Below are positions 7,993 to 14,951 of a stretch of 31,372 bases of DNA, one piece after another. The stretch is from CAZWDL01 sp964632995. Lineage in GTDB: Bacteria > Bacteroidota > Bacteroidia > Chitinophagales > Saprospiraceae. Each line of letters starts with the position of its first letter. The first letter of the stretch is position 1. Made by a program: the position numbers and the translations under genes. The stretch is from NCBI GenBank assembly GCA_964632995.1, contig CAZWDL010000088.1, positions 1 through 31,372 on the forward strand, read 5' to 3'. A model generated the notes under the pieces. The model saw only the letters and a list, made by a program, of their open reading frames with translations, had not been told where the DNA came from and made no database searches.

Positions 7993-8280
7993 ATGAGTAA
8001 AAAAAACTGGCCTCTCTGGGAAGTATTTATCCGGAGTAAAAACGGACTGAGCCACAAACACGCCGGAAGCCTCCACGCCGCCGACGCGGAAATGGCGATT
8101 GAAAACGCCCGCGATGTGTATACGCGTCGCAACGAGGGCGTCAGCATCTGGGTCGTGGAATCCAAACACATTAAGGCTTCCAGCCCGGAAGACAGCGAAG
8201 CCCTCTTCGATCCGGCCAACGACAAGGTGTATCGCCACCCTACTTTCTACGATCTGCCGGACGAATTGAAGCATATTTAA
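7993..8280 (+). CDS. paaB: phenylacetyl-CoA epoxidase subunit PaaB
   Basis: 95 residues, the family's normal length. A small non-catalytic subunit of the epoxidase that bridges PaaAC heterodimers. Typical blocks are WPLWEVFIRSKNGLSHKHAGSLHA, the DAEMAIENARDVYTRRNEG helix, and the end YRHPTFYDLPDELKHI. The same frame is open further upstream inside paaA, but ATG 7993 gives the conserved N-terminus. It is separated from paaC by an unusual 190-base structured gap. Confidence 0.95.
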   Translation: MSKKNWPLWEVFIRSKNGLSHKHAGSLHAADAEMAIENARDVYTRRNEGVSIWVVESKHIKASSPEDSEALFDPANDKVYRHPTFYDLPDELKHI

Positions 8281-8335
8281 AAATTGAACATTAACTGTTG
8301 ACCGCGACCGAAAGTTTTTCTCTAAAATGAAATGA

Positions 8336-8388
8336 TACCACATCGAAGTTCGAAATGGTACAAGAAGTTCTTCACCGGTTGTTACCGG
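8336..8388 (+). other. three consecutive small hairpins in the paaB-paaC gap
   Basis: First, TACCA-CA-TCGAA-G-TTCGA-AA-TGGTA (8336-8360). Second, AAGAA-G-TTCTT (8362-8372). Third, CCGGT-TGTT-ACCGG (8375-8388). They lie just before the heptamer repeat. They may act as an RNA processing, stability or attenuation element, but no function can be assigned from sequence. Confidence 0.5.
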
Positions 8389-8434
8389 CTTCCGACTTCC
8401 GGCTTCCGACTTCCGACTTCCGACTTCCGACTTC
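8386..8434. repeat. heptamer tandem repeat, 7 copies of CGRCTTC
   Basis: Units CGGCTTC, CGACTTC, CGGCTTC, then four CGACTTC in exact 7-base register, ending at 8434. It is non-coding, inside the paaB-paaC spacer, and resembles short tandemly repeated repetitive sequences known from other bacteria. Confidence 0.9.
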
Positions 8435-8470
8435 GAATAGTATCTCAGCCTTAACCAACCACAACCACCA

Positions 8471-9229
8471 ATGACGAAGGAGCAAGCACATTTCGAATAC
8501 GTCTTGCGGATGGGCGATAACTCGCTGATTCTGGGGCAACGGCTCTCAGAATGGTGCGGCCATGGCCCGGTCCTGGAACAGGATATCGCGATTACCAATA
8601 TCGCCCTAGACCTGATGGGACAAGCTCGTAGCCTGCTCGACCACGCCGGCAAAATTGAAGGTAAAGGACGTTCAGAAGACGACCTGGCCTTTCTGCGCGA
8701 CGCCTGGGACTTTCGAAATGTGCTCCTCGTCGAACAGCCCAACCAAGACTGGGCGCACACCATCGTTCGCCAGTTCCTCTTCGATGTCTACCATTTTTTC
8801 TTCTACGACAGCATCACGGAAAGCAGCGATGAACAGCTGGCGGCTATCGCCAAAAAATCGCTCAAGGAAATTACCTACCACCTTCGCTTTAGCTCGGAGT
8901 GGATGATCCGACTGGGAGACGGCACCAGGCTCAGCCACGAAAAAATGCAATCCGCCCTCGATATCCTGTGGCCCTTCCACGGCGAACTCTTCGAAATGAA
9001 CGAGGTGGATGAGTTCATGATTGAATCCGGCATCGGCGCCGACCTGAGTCAGCTCAAACCACATTACGATGAACGCGTAACTGCCATATTGAAGGAAGCT
9101 ACCCTCCAAAAACCGGAAAGCGACTGGATGCAGTCGGGCGGTAAAGAAGGACGCCATACCGAACACCTGGGCTTTATCCTCGCCGACCTGCAATTCCTGC
9201 AGCGCGCCTATCCGGGAGCAAAGTGGTGA
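8471..9229 (+). CDS. paaC: phenylacetyl-CoA epoxidase structural subunit PaaC
   Basis: 252 residues, normal for PaaC, the non-catalytic ferritin-like partner of PaaA in the epoxidase core. Typical segments are MGDNSLILGQRLSEWCGHGP, DIAITNIALDLMGQAR, AWDFRNVLLVEQPNQDWAHT and LKEITYHLRFSSEWMIRLGDGT. It lies 190 bases after paaB and is probably in the same operon, although the spacer is unusually long. In many genomes paaD follows at once; here the next 260 bases are non-coding and the next gene is on the other strand. Confidence 0.94.
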   Translation: MTKEQAHFEYVLRMGDNSLILGQRLSEWCGHGPVLEQDIAITNIALDLMGQARSLLDHAGKIEGKGRSEDDLAFLRDAWDFRNVLLVEQPNQDWAHTIVRQFLFDVYHFFFYDSITESSDEQLAAIAKKSLKEITYHLRFSSEWMIRLGDGTRLSHEKMQSALDILWPFHGELFEMNEVDEFMIESGIGADLSQLKPHYDERVTAILKEATLQKPESDWMQSGGKEGRHTEHLGFILADLQFLQRAYPGAKW

Positions 9230-9280
9230 ATACTGGATGCTGGGCCGCTCGATGCTTAGCGGGGGAATAGCCGGGGTTTT

Positions 9281-9301
9281 GCTTGCCAGGCTTTGGCAGG
9301 C
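9281..9301 (+). terminator. possible terminator hairpin after paaC
   Basis: GCTTGCCA pairs with TGGCAGGC across a 5-base loop (7 of 8 plus a G-T). It is followed by CCCCCTTCCC rather than a T-run, so it is a weak candidate. A second hairpin, CAAGGAG/CTCCTTG (9418-9444), lies closer to the end of the minus-strand gene. Four CCTGAC copies occur at 9393, 9413, 9465 and 9478, and AAACCTCTA occurs twice at 9311 and 9321. Confidence 0.35.
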
Positions 9302-9490
9302 CCCCTTCCCAAACCTCTATAAACCTCTAAACTTCCCATTGGGGAGCCTGGCTGGGTGCTCATTTACCCTTGCCAGATAACTTTGTGACTTACCTGACTT
9401 TTTCCCGGAAGCCCTGACAAGGAGGTCTTTTCGCTCTCTCCTTGGCCTCGTCCACGTGACTTTCCCTGACGTTCTGTCCTGACTTTCTTT

Positions 9491-10636
9491 CTACAGGTAT
9501 ACAAAAGCCTGTTCCAGGTCATCGATAAGGTCATCGACATCCTCGACGCCTACGCTGAGGCGGATAAGGGAATCCGTCAGGCCAACGGCCAGGCGTTCTT
9601 TGCGGGGAATAGAGGCGTGGGTCATAGACGCCGGATGCCCGATGAGAGACTCTACGCCGCCCAGCGATTCGGCCAGGGTGAACACCTGGGTATTACTCAG
9701 CACTTTTTTAGCGTCATCAAAGCTGTCGGTTTGAAGATCGAAGGAGACCATGCCGCCGAAATCGCGCATTTGCTCTTTAGCGACTTTGTGGTTAGGGTGA
9801 TCCTTAAAGCCGGGGTAATAGACATTGTTGACCTTGGGATGGTTTTGCAGGAACTTAGCGATCTTCCTGGCGTTTTTGCAGGAGCGTTCTACGCGCAGGT
9901 GCAGGGTTTTGATGCCGCGCAGCACGAGGAAGCAATCCTGTGGCCCCGGCACGGCGCCGACGGCGTTTTGCAGGAAATACAACTCTTCAGCGAGTGCCGC
10001 ATCCTTTACCACTACTGCGCCGAGAACGACATCGGAGTGCCCTCCCAGGTATTTGGTAGCAGAGTGGAGCACCATGTCGGCGCCCAGATCAAGAGGCGTT
10101 TGCAGATAAGGAGAGGAAAAGGTATTGTCGACACAACTGCGCACCCCATGCTTCCGGGCAATTCCGCATACCGCTTTAATGTCGATGATGTTGAGCATCG
10201 GATTAGTGGGTGTTTCAACCCAGAGTAGTTTTGTTTTTTTGCTGATCGCCTTTTCCACCTTCGAGGGATCGTTCATGTCGATGAAGCGGGCCTTTATGCC
10301 AAAGCGTTCAAAGACCTTGGTCATCAGCCGGTAGGAGCCGCCGTAAAGATCGTTGGTAGACAAGATCTCGTCACCGGGGTTCAGCATTTTCAGTATGGCG
10401 TCCATAGCGGCTAATCCGGAGCTGAAGCAGACGGCGTCCGTCCCGTTTTCCAGCGCGGCGAGGTTTTTCTGCAATACCGAGCGGGTCGGGTTCTGCGTCC
10501 GGGCGTATTCGTATCCTTTGTGTTTGCCGGGGGCTTCCTGTGCATAGGTAGAAGTCTGATAAATAGGCGTCATTACGGCGCCGGTTGCGGGATCGGGTTC
10601 CACCCCGGCGTGTATAGCTTTAGTTCCAAATTTCAT
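9491..10636 (-). CDS. cystathionine gamma-synthase / gamma-lyase family PLP enzyme
   Basis: 381 residues, the standard size of the Cys/Met metabolism PLP family. TKAIHAGVEPDPATGAVMTPIYQTSTY is the family start. It has YEYARTQNPTR (phosphate-binding Tyr/Arg), D170 in CVDNTFSSPY, and the pyridoxal lysine K195 in SATKYLGGHSD, then ESLGGVESLIGHPASMTH near the C-terminus. It acts in trans-sulfuration, either making cystathionine from activated homoserine and cysteine or cleaving it to cysteine. Synthase and lyase cannot be separated safely by eye. It starts 9 bases after the transketolase C-terminal subunit, so it is the third gene of that operon. Confidence 0.92.
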   Translation of the reverse strand: MKFGTKAIHAGVEPDPATGAVMTPIYQTSTYAQEAPGKHKGYEYARTQNPTRSVLQKNLAALENGTDAVCFSSGLAAMDAILKMLNPGDEILSTNDLYGGSYRLMTKVFERFGIKARFIDMNDPSKVEKAISKKTKLLWVETPTNPMLNIIDIKAVCGIARKHGVRSCVDNTFSSPYLQTPLDLGADMVLHSATKYLGGHSDVVLGAVVVKDAALAEELYFLQNAVGAVPGPQDCFLVLRGIKTLHLRVERSCKNARKIAKFLQNHPKVNNVYYPGFKDHPNHKVAKEQMRDFGGMVSFDLQTDSFDDAKKVLSNTQVFTLAESLGGVESLIGHPASMTHASIPRKERLAVGLTDSLIRLSVGVEDVDDLIDDLEQAFVYL

Positions 10637-10645
10637 TATTAAGTA

Positions 10646-11614
10646 TTATTTTTTGTCGATAGCATGTTTTACGGCACGAATGATATCCTCTACCCCCAGG
10701 CCGTATTTGTTGAGTAGGGGGATAGGGGTGCCGCTTTCGCCAAATTTGTCATTGACACCAACAAAGGACATGGGCGCGGGGTGCTGTTTGGCCAGCACCT
10801 GAGCGACGGCGTCTCCGAGTCCGCCGTTGAGCTGGTGTTCCTCGGCAGTGACGGCGCAACCGGTTTTGCTGACGGAATCGAGAATAGCTTCTTCATCCAG
10901 GGGTTTAATCGTGTGAATGTTGATCAGGTCGACGCTGATGCCTTCCTCCTCCAGTTGTTTGGCGGCTTGGATGGCCTGCCAGACCATGTGCCCGCAGGCG
11001 AAGAGGCTGACATCGCTACCCTCGCTGAGAGGCTGCGCCTTACCGATTTCGAATGGCTGTCCGGCTTCCGTAAAGATAGGCCACTTGGGGCGACCGAAGC
11101 GCAGGTATACCGGACCATGGTGTTCGGCGACAGCCAAAGTGGCCGCTTTGGTCTGGTTGTAGTCGCAAGGTACTATTACGGTAAAGTTGGGCAGCATACG
11201 CATCATGCCGATGTCTTCCAGGTTTTGGTGTGTGGCGCCGTCTTCCCCCAGGGTTAGTCCGGCATGGGAAGCACAGACTTTGACGTTCTTTTCCGAGTAG
11301 GCGATCGACTGCCGGATCTGGTCGTAAACGCGGCCGGTGGAGAAATTGGCAAAAGTGCCGGTAAAGGGCAACTTGCCTCCGGTCGCCAGGCCCGCCGCCA
11401 CGCCCATCATATTAGCTTCGGCGACTCCGCAGTTGAAAAAGCGCTCGGGGAATTCCGCTGCAAACTTTTCCATGCGCAGAGAGCCGGCCAGGTCGGCCGT
11501 GAGGCCTACCACGTTTTCGTCCTGGCGGGCGAGTTCCAGCAAGCCGTCGCCAAAGCCGGAACGGGTGTCTTTTTTATCTTGGTCTTTTGCTTTTATCAGT
11601 TGATTGAGCATCAT
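10646..11614 (-). CDS. transketolase, C-terminal subunit
   Basis: 322 residues. Carries the pyrimidine-binding and C-terminal domains of a split transketolase, which moves two-carbon units between sugar phosphates in the pentose phosphate pathway. VVGLTADLAGSLRMEKFA and RFFNCGVAEANMMGVAAGLA contain the conserved glutamate (GVAEAN). TLGEDGATHQNLEDIGMMRMLPN is the typical TPP pyrimidine-domain block, and EEHQLNGGLGDAVAQVLA starts the C-terminal domain. It lies 44 bases after the N-terminal subunit on the same strand. The two together match a full-length transketolase. Confidence 0.94.
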   Translation of the reverse strand: MMLNQLIKAKDQDKKDTRSGFGDGLLELARQDENVVGLTADLAGSLRMEKFAAEFPERFFNCGVAEANMMGVAAGLATGGKLPFTGTFANFSTGRVYDQIRQSIAYSEKNVKVCASHAGLTLGEDGATHQNLEDIGMMRMLPNFTVIVPCDYNQTKAATLAVAEHHGPVYLRFGRPKWPIFTEAGQPFEIGKAQPLSEGSDVSLFACGHMVWQAIQAAKQLEEEGISVDLINIHTIKPLDEEAILDSVSKTGCAVTAEEHQLNGGLGDAVAQVLAKQHPAPMSFVGVNDKFGESGTPIPLLNKYGLGVEDIIRAVKHAIDKK

Positions 11615-11658
11615 ATTCAGTCAGTTGTGGAAATGAAAGGAATAGGACAATACGGACT

Positions 11659-12501
11659 TCAATAATCGCCGAGGGTTTCTTCCAGCTGGCTGAGGGCGCG
11701 TTCGGTCTGCTCGTCGTTTGGCGGCGATCCGTGCCAGTTGTGGTCTCCCTCCATGAAGTCGACGCCGTAGCCCATTACGGTGCGCATAAGGATGACGATG
11801 GGTTTGCCTTTGCCGCTGTGGCGTTTGGCCTCCTGCAGCTTGGCGATCACGTCTGCCATATCGTTGCCGTTCATCATCAGCACATCCCAGCCGAAGGCTG
11901 CCCATTTTGCGGGCAGATCGCCAAGGGACATGACTTCTTCATTCGGTCCGTCAATCTGCTGGCCGTTCCAGTCAACGGTGGCGATGAGATTGTCGACTTT
12001 GTGATGGGCGGCAAACATGGCGGCTTCCCAGATCTGGCCTTCCTGGATTTCGCCGTCGCCGGTGAGTGCAAAGACGTGTTTGTCGTCCTGGTTAAGCCGT
12101 TTGGACAAGGCCGCGCCGATGGCTACCGAGAGCCCTTGTCCCAGAGAACCGGAGGCCACGCGTATGCCGGGAAGGCCTTCTTCCGTGGCGGGGTGGCCTT
12201 GCAGCCGGGAATTAATTTCCCGGAAGGTGCGCAGTTCTTCCAGCGGGAAGTAACCGCTGCGAGCCAGGACGCTGTACCAGAGTGGCGAAATATGACCGTT
12301 GGAAAGGAAAAATAAATCTTCCCCTTTCCCCTCCATATTGAAATCGGTGTGGTGGTCCATGATTTCAAAGTAGAGAGCGGTCAGGAAATCGGCACAGCCG
12401 AGAGAGCCGCCGGGATGGCCGCTGCCGGCCATGTGGGTCTGGCGGATGATATCGCGGCGTACCTGTGAGGCAATGCGTTGGAGTTCTTTGATGTCTGCCA
12501 T
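11659..12501 (-). CDS. transketolase, N-terminal subunit
   Basis: 280 residues from the ATG at 12501 (MADIKELQRIASQVRRDIIRQ). TPP-phosphate binding half of the split transketolase: HMAGSGHPGGSLGCADFL, SNGHISPLWYSVL, and the TPP motif from GDGEIQEGQIWEAAMFA to DWNGQQIDG. The frame is open to 12681, but the extension runs back through its own likely -7 box and the HU terminator, so it was not used. First gene of a three-gene operon with the C-terminal subunit and the cystathionine enzyme. Confidence 0.95.
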   Translation of the reverse strand: MADIKELQRIASQVRRDIIRQTHMAGSGHPGGSLGCADFLTALYFEIMDHHTDFNMEGKGEDLFFLSNGHISPLWYSVLARSGYFPLEELRTFREINSRLQGHPATEEGLPGIRVASGSLGQGLSVAIGAALSKRLNQDDKHVFALTGDGEIQEGQIWEAAMFAAHHKVDNLIATVDWNGQQIDGPNEEVMSLGDLPAKWAAFGWDVLMMNGNDMADVIAKLQEAKRHSGKGKPIVILMRTVMGYGVDFMEGDHNWHGSPPNDEQTERALSQLEETLGDY

Positions 12502-12620
12502 GGATGTGATCGTGCAGTTATGGATTTGAAGATGTATGGACCGGCCGTCGGCCGGAGTGATTGTGGGGGTTCTGCCTTGGCGGAAAGATTGCAGCTTGCC
12601 GCCGGCGCAGAAGACAGCAA

Positions 12621-12628
12621 CAAATGTA
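12621..12628 (-). promoter_or_regulatory. putative -7 box of the transketolase operon
   Basis: On the minus strand this is TACATTTG, fitting TAnnTTTG. It lies only 3 bases beyond the HU terminator hairpin, so the -33 region is inside that hairpin. No clear TTG is at the normal distance. Confidence 0.45.
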
Positions 12629-12631
12629 AGG

Positions 12632-12669
12632 AAAAAGGGCAATCCGAGTGAACTCAGATTGCCCTTTTT
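12632..12669. terminator. strong bidirectional terminator after the HU gene
   Basis: AAAAAGGGCAATC pairs with GATTGCCCTTTTT, with an inner GAGT/ACTC pairing. A-run and T-run ends make it a textbook intrinsic terminator in either direction. On the minus strand it ends HU transcription 53 bases after the stop. Confidence 0.9.
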
Positions 12670-12721
12670 AAAGAATTGCAACTTCAGAAGTATTCTTTAT
12701 TGCAACAAACTGGCGAAAAGA

Positions 12722-12994
12722 TTAATTGACCGTTTCCGTCAGTTCCTTACCGGGCTTGAATTTAACTACATTCTTTGCAGCGATTTTAATCGATTCACCG
12801 GTTTGTGGGTTTCTTCCTGTTCTCGCTTCACGGTGGGAGACGGAGAAGGTTCCAAAGCCGATCAAAGTCACCTTGTCGCCTTCTTTAAGTGCATCAGAAA
12901 CGCCGTCGAGAACAGCATTGAGTGCATCTGTAGCCTGTGCTTTGGTAATGTCAGCACTGTCGGCAATCTTGCTAATCAAATCTCCTTTATTCAT
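12722..12994 (-). CDS. hup: HU-family DNA-binding protein
   Basis: 90 residues, the normal HU size. Histone-like, binds and bends DNA as a dimer. MNKGDLISKIADSADITKAQA, GDKVTLIGFGTFSVSHREAR and the DNA-binding arm TGRNPQTGESIKI are diagnostic. It has its own full promoter (13023-13053) and a strong terminator, so it is monocistronic. HU rather than IHF is the likeliest assignment. Confidence 0.96.
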   Translation of the reverse strand: MNKGDLISKIADSADITKAQATDALNAVLDGVSDALKEGDKVTLIGFGTFSVSHREARTGRNPQTGESIKIAAKNVVKFKPGKELTETVN

Positions 12995-13022
12995 TTCCGA
13001 ATGTTTTGAATTATAAATGCTT

Positions 13023-13053
13023 CAAATTTATGTGCTTCGCTCATCATTACCAA
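13023..13053 (-). promoter_or_regulatory. HU gene promoter
   Basis: On the minus strand: TTG (13051-13053), 20-base spacer, TAAATTTG (13023-13030), an exact Bacteroidota promoter. The -7 box lies 28 bases upstream of the HU start codon. Confidence 0.75.
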
Positions 13054-13177
13054 GTTTTTCCAGATAAAAAAGGGGAAAAAGCCAGTATTTACAAGGGTTT
13101 TGAAGAATTGCCCTCTGCTGATGATCCATTTGTGCTCCTCATGTGTTATCTTTACCGTGAATTTATAAAGAGTTGAT

Positions 13178-13378
13178 ATGCGTACCTTTACCCTGCTTTT
13201 CTTTCTGCTCGCCGCCACTTTATTCACCGCTGGAACGACAAGTTCCTGTAGCCGTAAGACGGGGTGCCCTGCCTACGAAGAAGCACACGTCAAACCCAAC
13301 AAAAAAGGGAAACTGTCCACCAAGAAAGGTTCCAGTAACTTGTTTCCAAAAAAAATGCGTAAAAAATCGGGCGGATAG
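13178..13378 (+). CDS. small secreted, probable lipoprotein of unknown function
   Basis: 66 residues. It starts MRTFTLLFFLLAATLFTAG, a clear signal peptide, followed by a cysteine (TTSSC) that could be the lipidation site, although the box is not canonical. The mature part is about 42 residues, strongly basic, and ends SSNLFPKKMRKK. A TATCTTTA box just upstream (13147-13154) nearly fits the -7 consensus. The pattern CSRKTGCPAYE plus a C-terminal NLFPKKMRK is, from memory, seen in other Bacteroidota small proteins. No function is known to me. Confidence 0.65.
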   Translation: MRTFTLLFFLLAATLFTAGTTSSCSRKTGCPAYEEAHVKPNKKGKLSTKKGSSNLFPKKMRKKSGG

Positions 13379-13506
13379 CCCGGGGTTTTGGATATGCCTT
13401 CTGGCAGGCTGCTTACCACGAAATGCTTTGAGCATGCAGCACGGTTCGAATAGCACTTTACAATTTGGGATGGTGTTTTCGACATCATTCAAAAAGCCCT
13501 TTCCCG

Positions 13507-13544
13507 GGGACACGGGCATGGAATCAGGGGCCCTGATTTGTCCC
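13507..13544. terminator. palindrome over the end of the second permease gene
   Basis: AATCAGGG-G-CCCTGATT (13522-13538) is a perfect palindrome, with outer GGGACA (13507-13512) / TGTCCC (13539-13544). It spans the permease stop codon (13524-13526). It may end transcription of the importer operon, although no T-run follows. Confidence 0.4.
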
Positions 13545-14834
13545 TCCAGGGTTTAGGGCCTCCGTAAGTCCTTCCCCTATGAGGTTGAATAAAGTGACGG
13601 TGATGAAGATTGCCAGTCCGGGAAAGATCGCCAGCCACCAGGCTTTAGGGGCTGAGCGAGCCAGGTTGAGCATGGTGCCCCAGGTGACGGAATCCGGGGG
13701 AAGCCCCACGCCGAGGAAGGATAGCAAGGCCTCCAGTAGAATACTCGCCGCGATACCAAAGGCAATGGTTATAAGCACCGGGGGCAAAGCATTGGGAAGC
13801 GCATGGCGCAGCAGTGTTCTGCGCCGGCTGTAACCGAGCGCCCGGGCGGCTTCAATATAGGAAAGCCGCCGGATGCGCAGCAGCTCCGCCCGTACGAAGC
13901 GCGCGATGCTCGTCCAGCTGATCAGTCCGATGATCACCATAATATAGAAGATATTGGGCTGTTTTACGATCGCTACGATAGACAGGATGAGCAGTAAACC
14001 TGGAATGGCGTTAAATAATTCGATCAGCCGCATGAGGAGCAGATCGGCTGGAAAATCAAAGCGGCGCCCTAACAGGGGAAGCCGCCGGAGTAGTGGCGTC
14101 GCGGCATTGGCCATCAGGAGAACCGCGGTAAGTATACCTATACTTTTAAGTAGTTCCCAGAGGAAAGGCCCTTCGGTGAGTGCGTAGCTCCTGGGCCCGA
14201 ATGCGTAGAACAAGCCCAGCCCCAGTCCCAGCAGGTTCATCAGCAACCTGGCATAGCTGATTTGCAGACCGTGATCTCCGAAATAACCACCCAGCGATCC
14301 CAGTAGCAAACCGATAAAGGCAGCCACCCCCATAGCGACCAGGCCTACACTTAGCGCAATACGCGTTCCCCTGATCATACCCGCCAAAACATCACGGCCC
14401 AGCTGATCGGTACCCAGCCAGTGCCGCCAGCGCCAGGATTCCAGCTGCTGCTCGCCCAGCGGACTGCGGTAATTCATGTTTCTCCGGTCAAGGGTGTGCG
14501 CAGCGTAGGGAATCGGGGGGAACAATACCTGCTCGTATTCCTGCCTGGCCCAGTCGGTCTGCCTAAAGCGGGCTTCCCAGTCGGCTATTCCAAGGTTCAC
14601 CGCATACTGCCTGAAAACAGGAAAATAAACCTGACCTTCGATCCGGCAGTACCAGGGTTTTTCATTTGCGATGAAATCTCCAAAAACCGCCAGGAAAATT
14701 AAGACATACAACACACGCAGGGACCAAAATGCCGCCCGGTTGGCCCGAAACCGCCGCCAGATCAGGTTGCCGTAACTCCTGTGTCCGCTTCCCAGCCGTT
14801 TCGCTATGTCCTTACTGCGTTGGTTTCCTAACAT
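13524..14834 (-). CDS. peptide/nickel-type ABC transporter permease (DppC-like) with two insertions
   Basis: 436 residues from ATG 14834 (a GTG at 14840 is in frame). Inner-membrane permease for oligopeptide-type uptake. WLGTDQLGRDVLAGMIRGTRIAL and the EAA loop YIEAARALGYSRRRTLLRHALPN identify the family, as does LSFLGVGLPPDSVTWGTML near the end. It is longer than the usual 280-300: about 80 extra periplasmic residues follow the first helix, and about 75 extra residues with two hydrophobic segments sit between GGYFGD and RLIELFNAIP. It lies 111 bases after the first permease gene. No ATPase gene adjoins. Confidence 0.9.
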   Translation of the reverse strand: MLGNQRSKDIAKRLGSGHRSYGNLIWRRFRANRAAFWSLRVLYVLIFLAVFGDFIANEKPWYCRIEGQVYFPVFRQYAVNLGIADWEARFRQTDWARQEYEQVLFPPIPYAAHTLDRRNMNYRSPLGEQQLESWRWRHWLGTDQLGRDVLAGMIRGTRIALSVGLVAMGVAAFIGLLLGSLGGYFGDHGLQISYARLLMNLLGLGLGLFYAFGPRSYALTEGPFLWELLKSIGILTAVLLMANAATPLLRRLPLLGRRFDFPADLLLMRLIELFNAIPGLLLILSIVAIVKQPNIFYIMVIIGLISWTSIARFVRAELLRIRRLSYIEAARALGYSRRRTLLRHALPNALPPVLITIAFGIAASILLEALLSFLGVGLPPDSVTWGTMLNLARSAPKAWWLAIFPGLAIFITVTLFNLIGEGLTEALNPGGTNQGP

Positions 14835-14951
14835 CGTCACCTACTTCTTTATCCTTTTCCGGTTTCTGAAGAACCGGAGGCTCTTCCATAAAATACTGCT
14901 ATTTTTCTGCCGGTCTTCCCGGCTTTAGCCGGCGTTCAGGCGCCGGAGAAC

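Noticed and set aside
7032..8225. 397-codon open frame on the minus strand over paaA and paaB
   Set aside because: Antisense shadow of genes that match the PaaA and PaaB families along their length.
8386..8434. CRISPR array
   Set aside because: The repeats are 7 bases with no spacers; no cas genes are present.
9230..9490. paaD in the gap after paaC
   Set aside because: No frame of suitable length or with a recognisable motif is present on either strand.
12502..12681. N-terminal extension of the transketolase N-terminal subunit
   Set aside because: It runs through its own promoter and the HU terminator and adds no conserved sequence.
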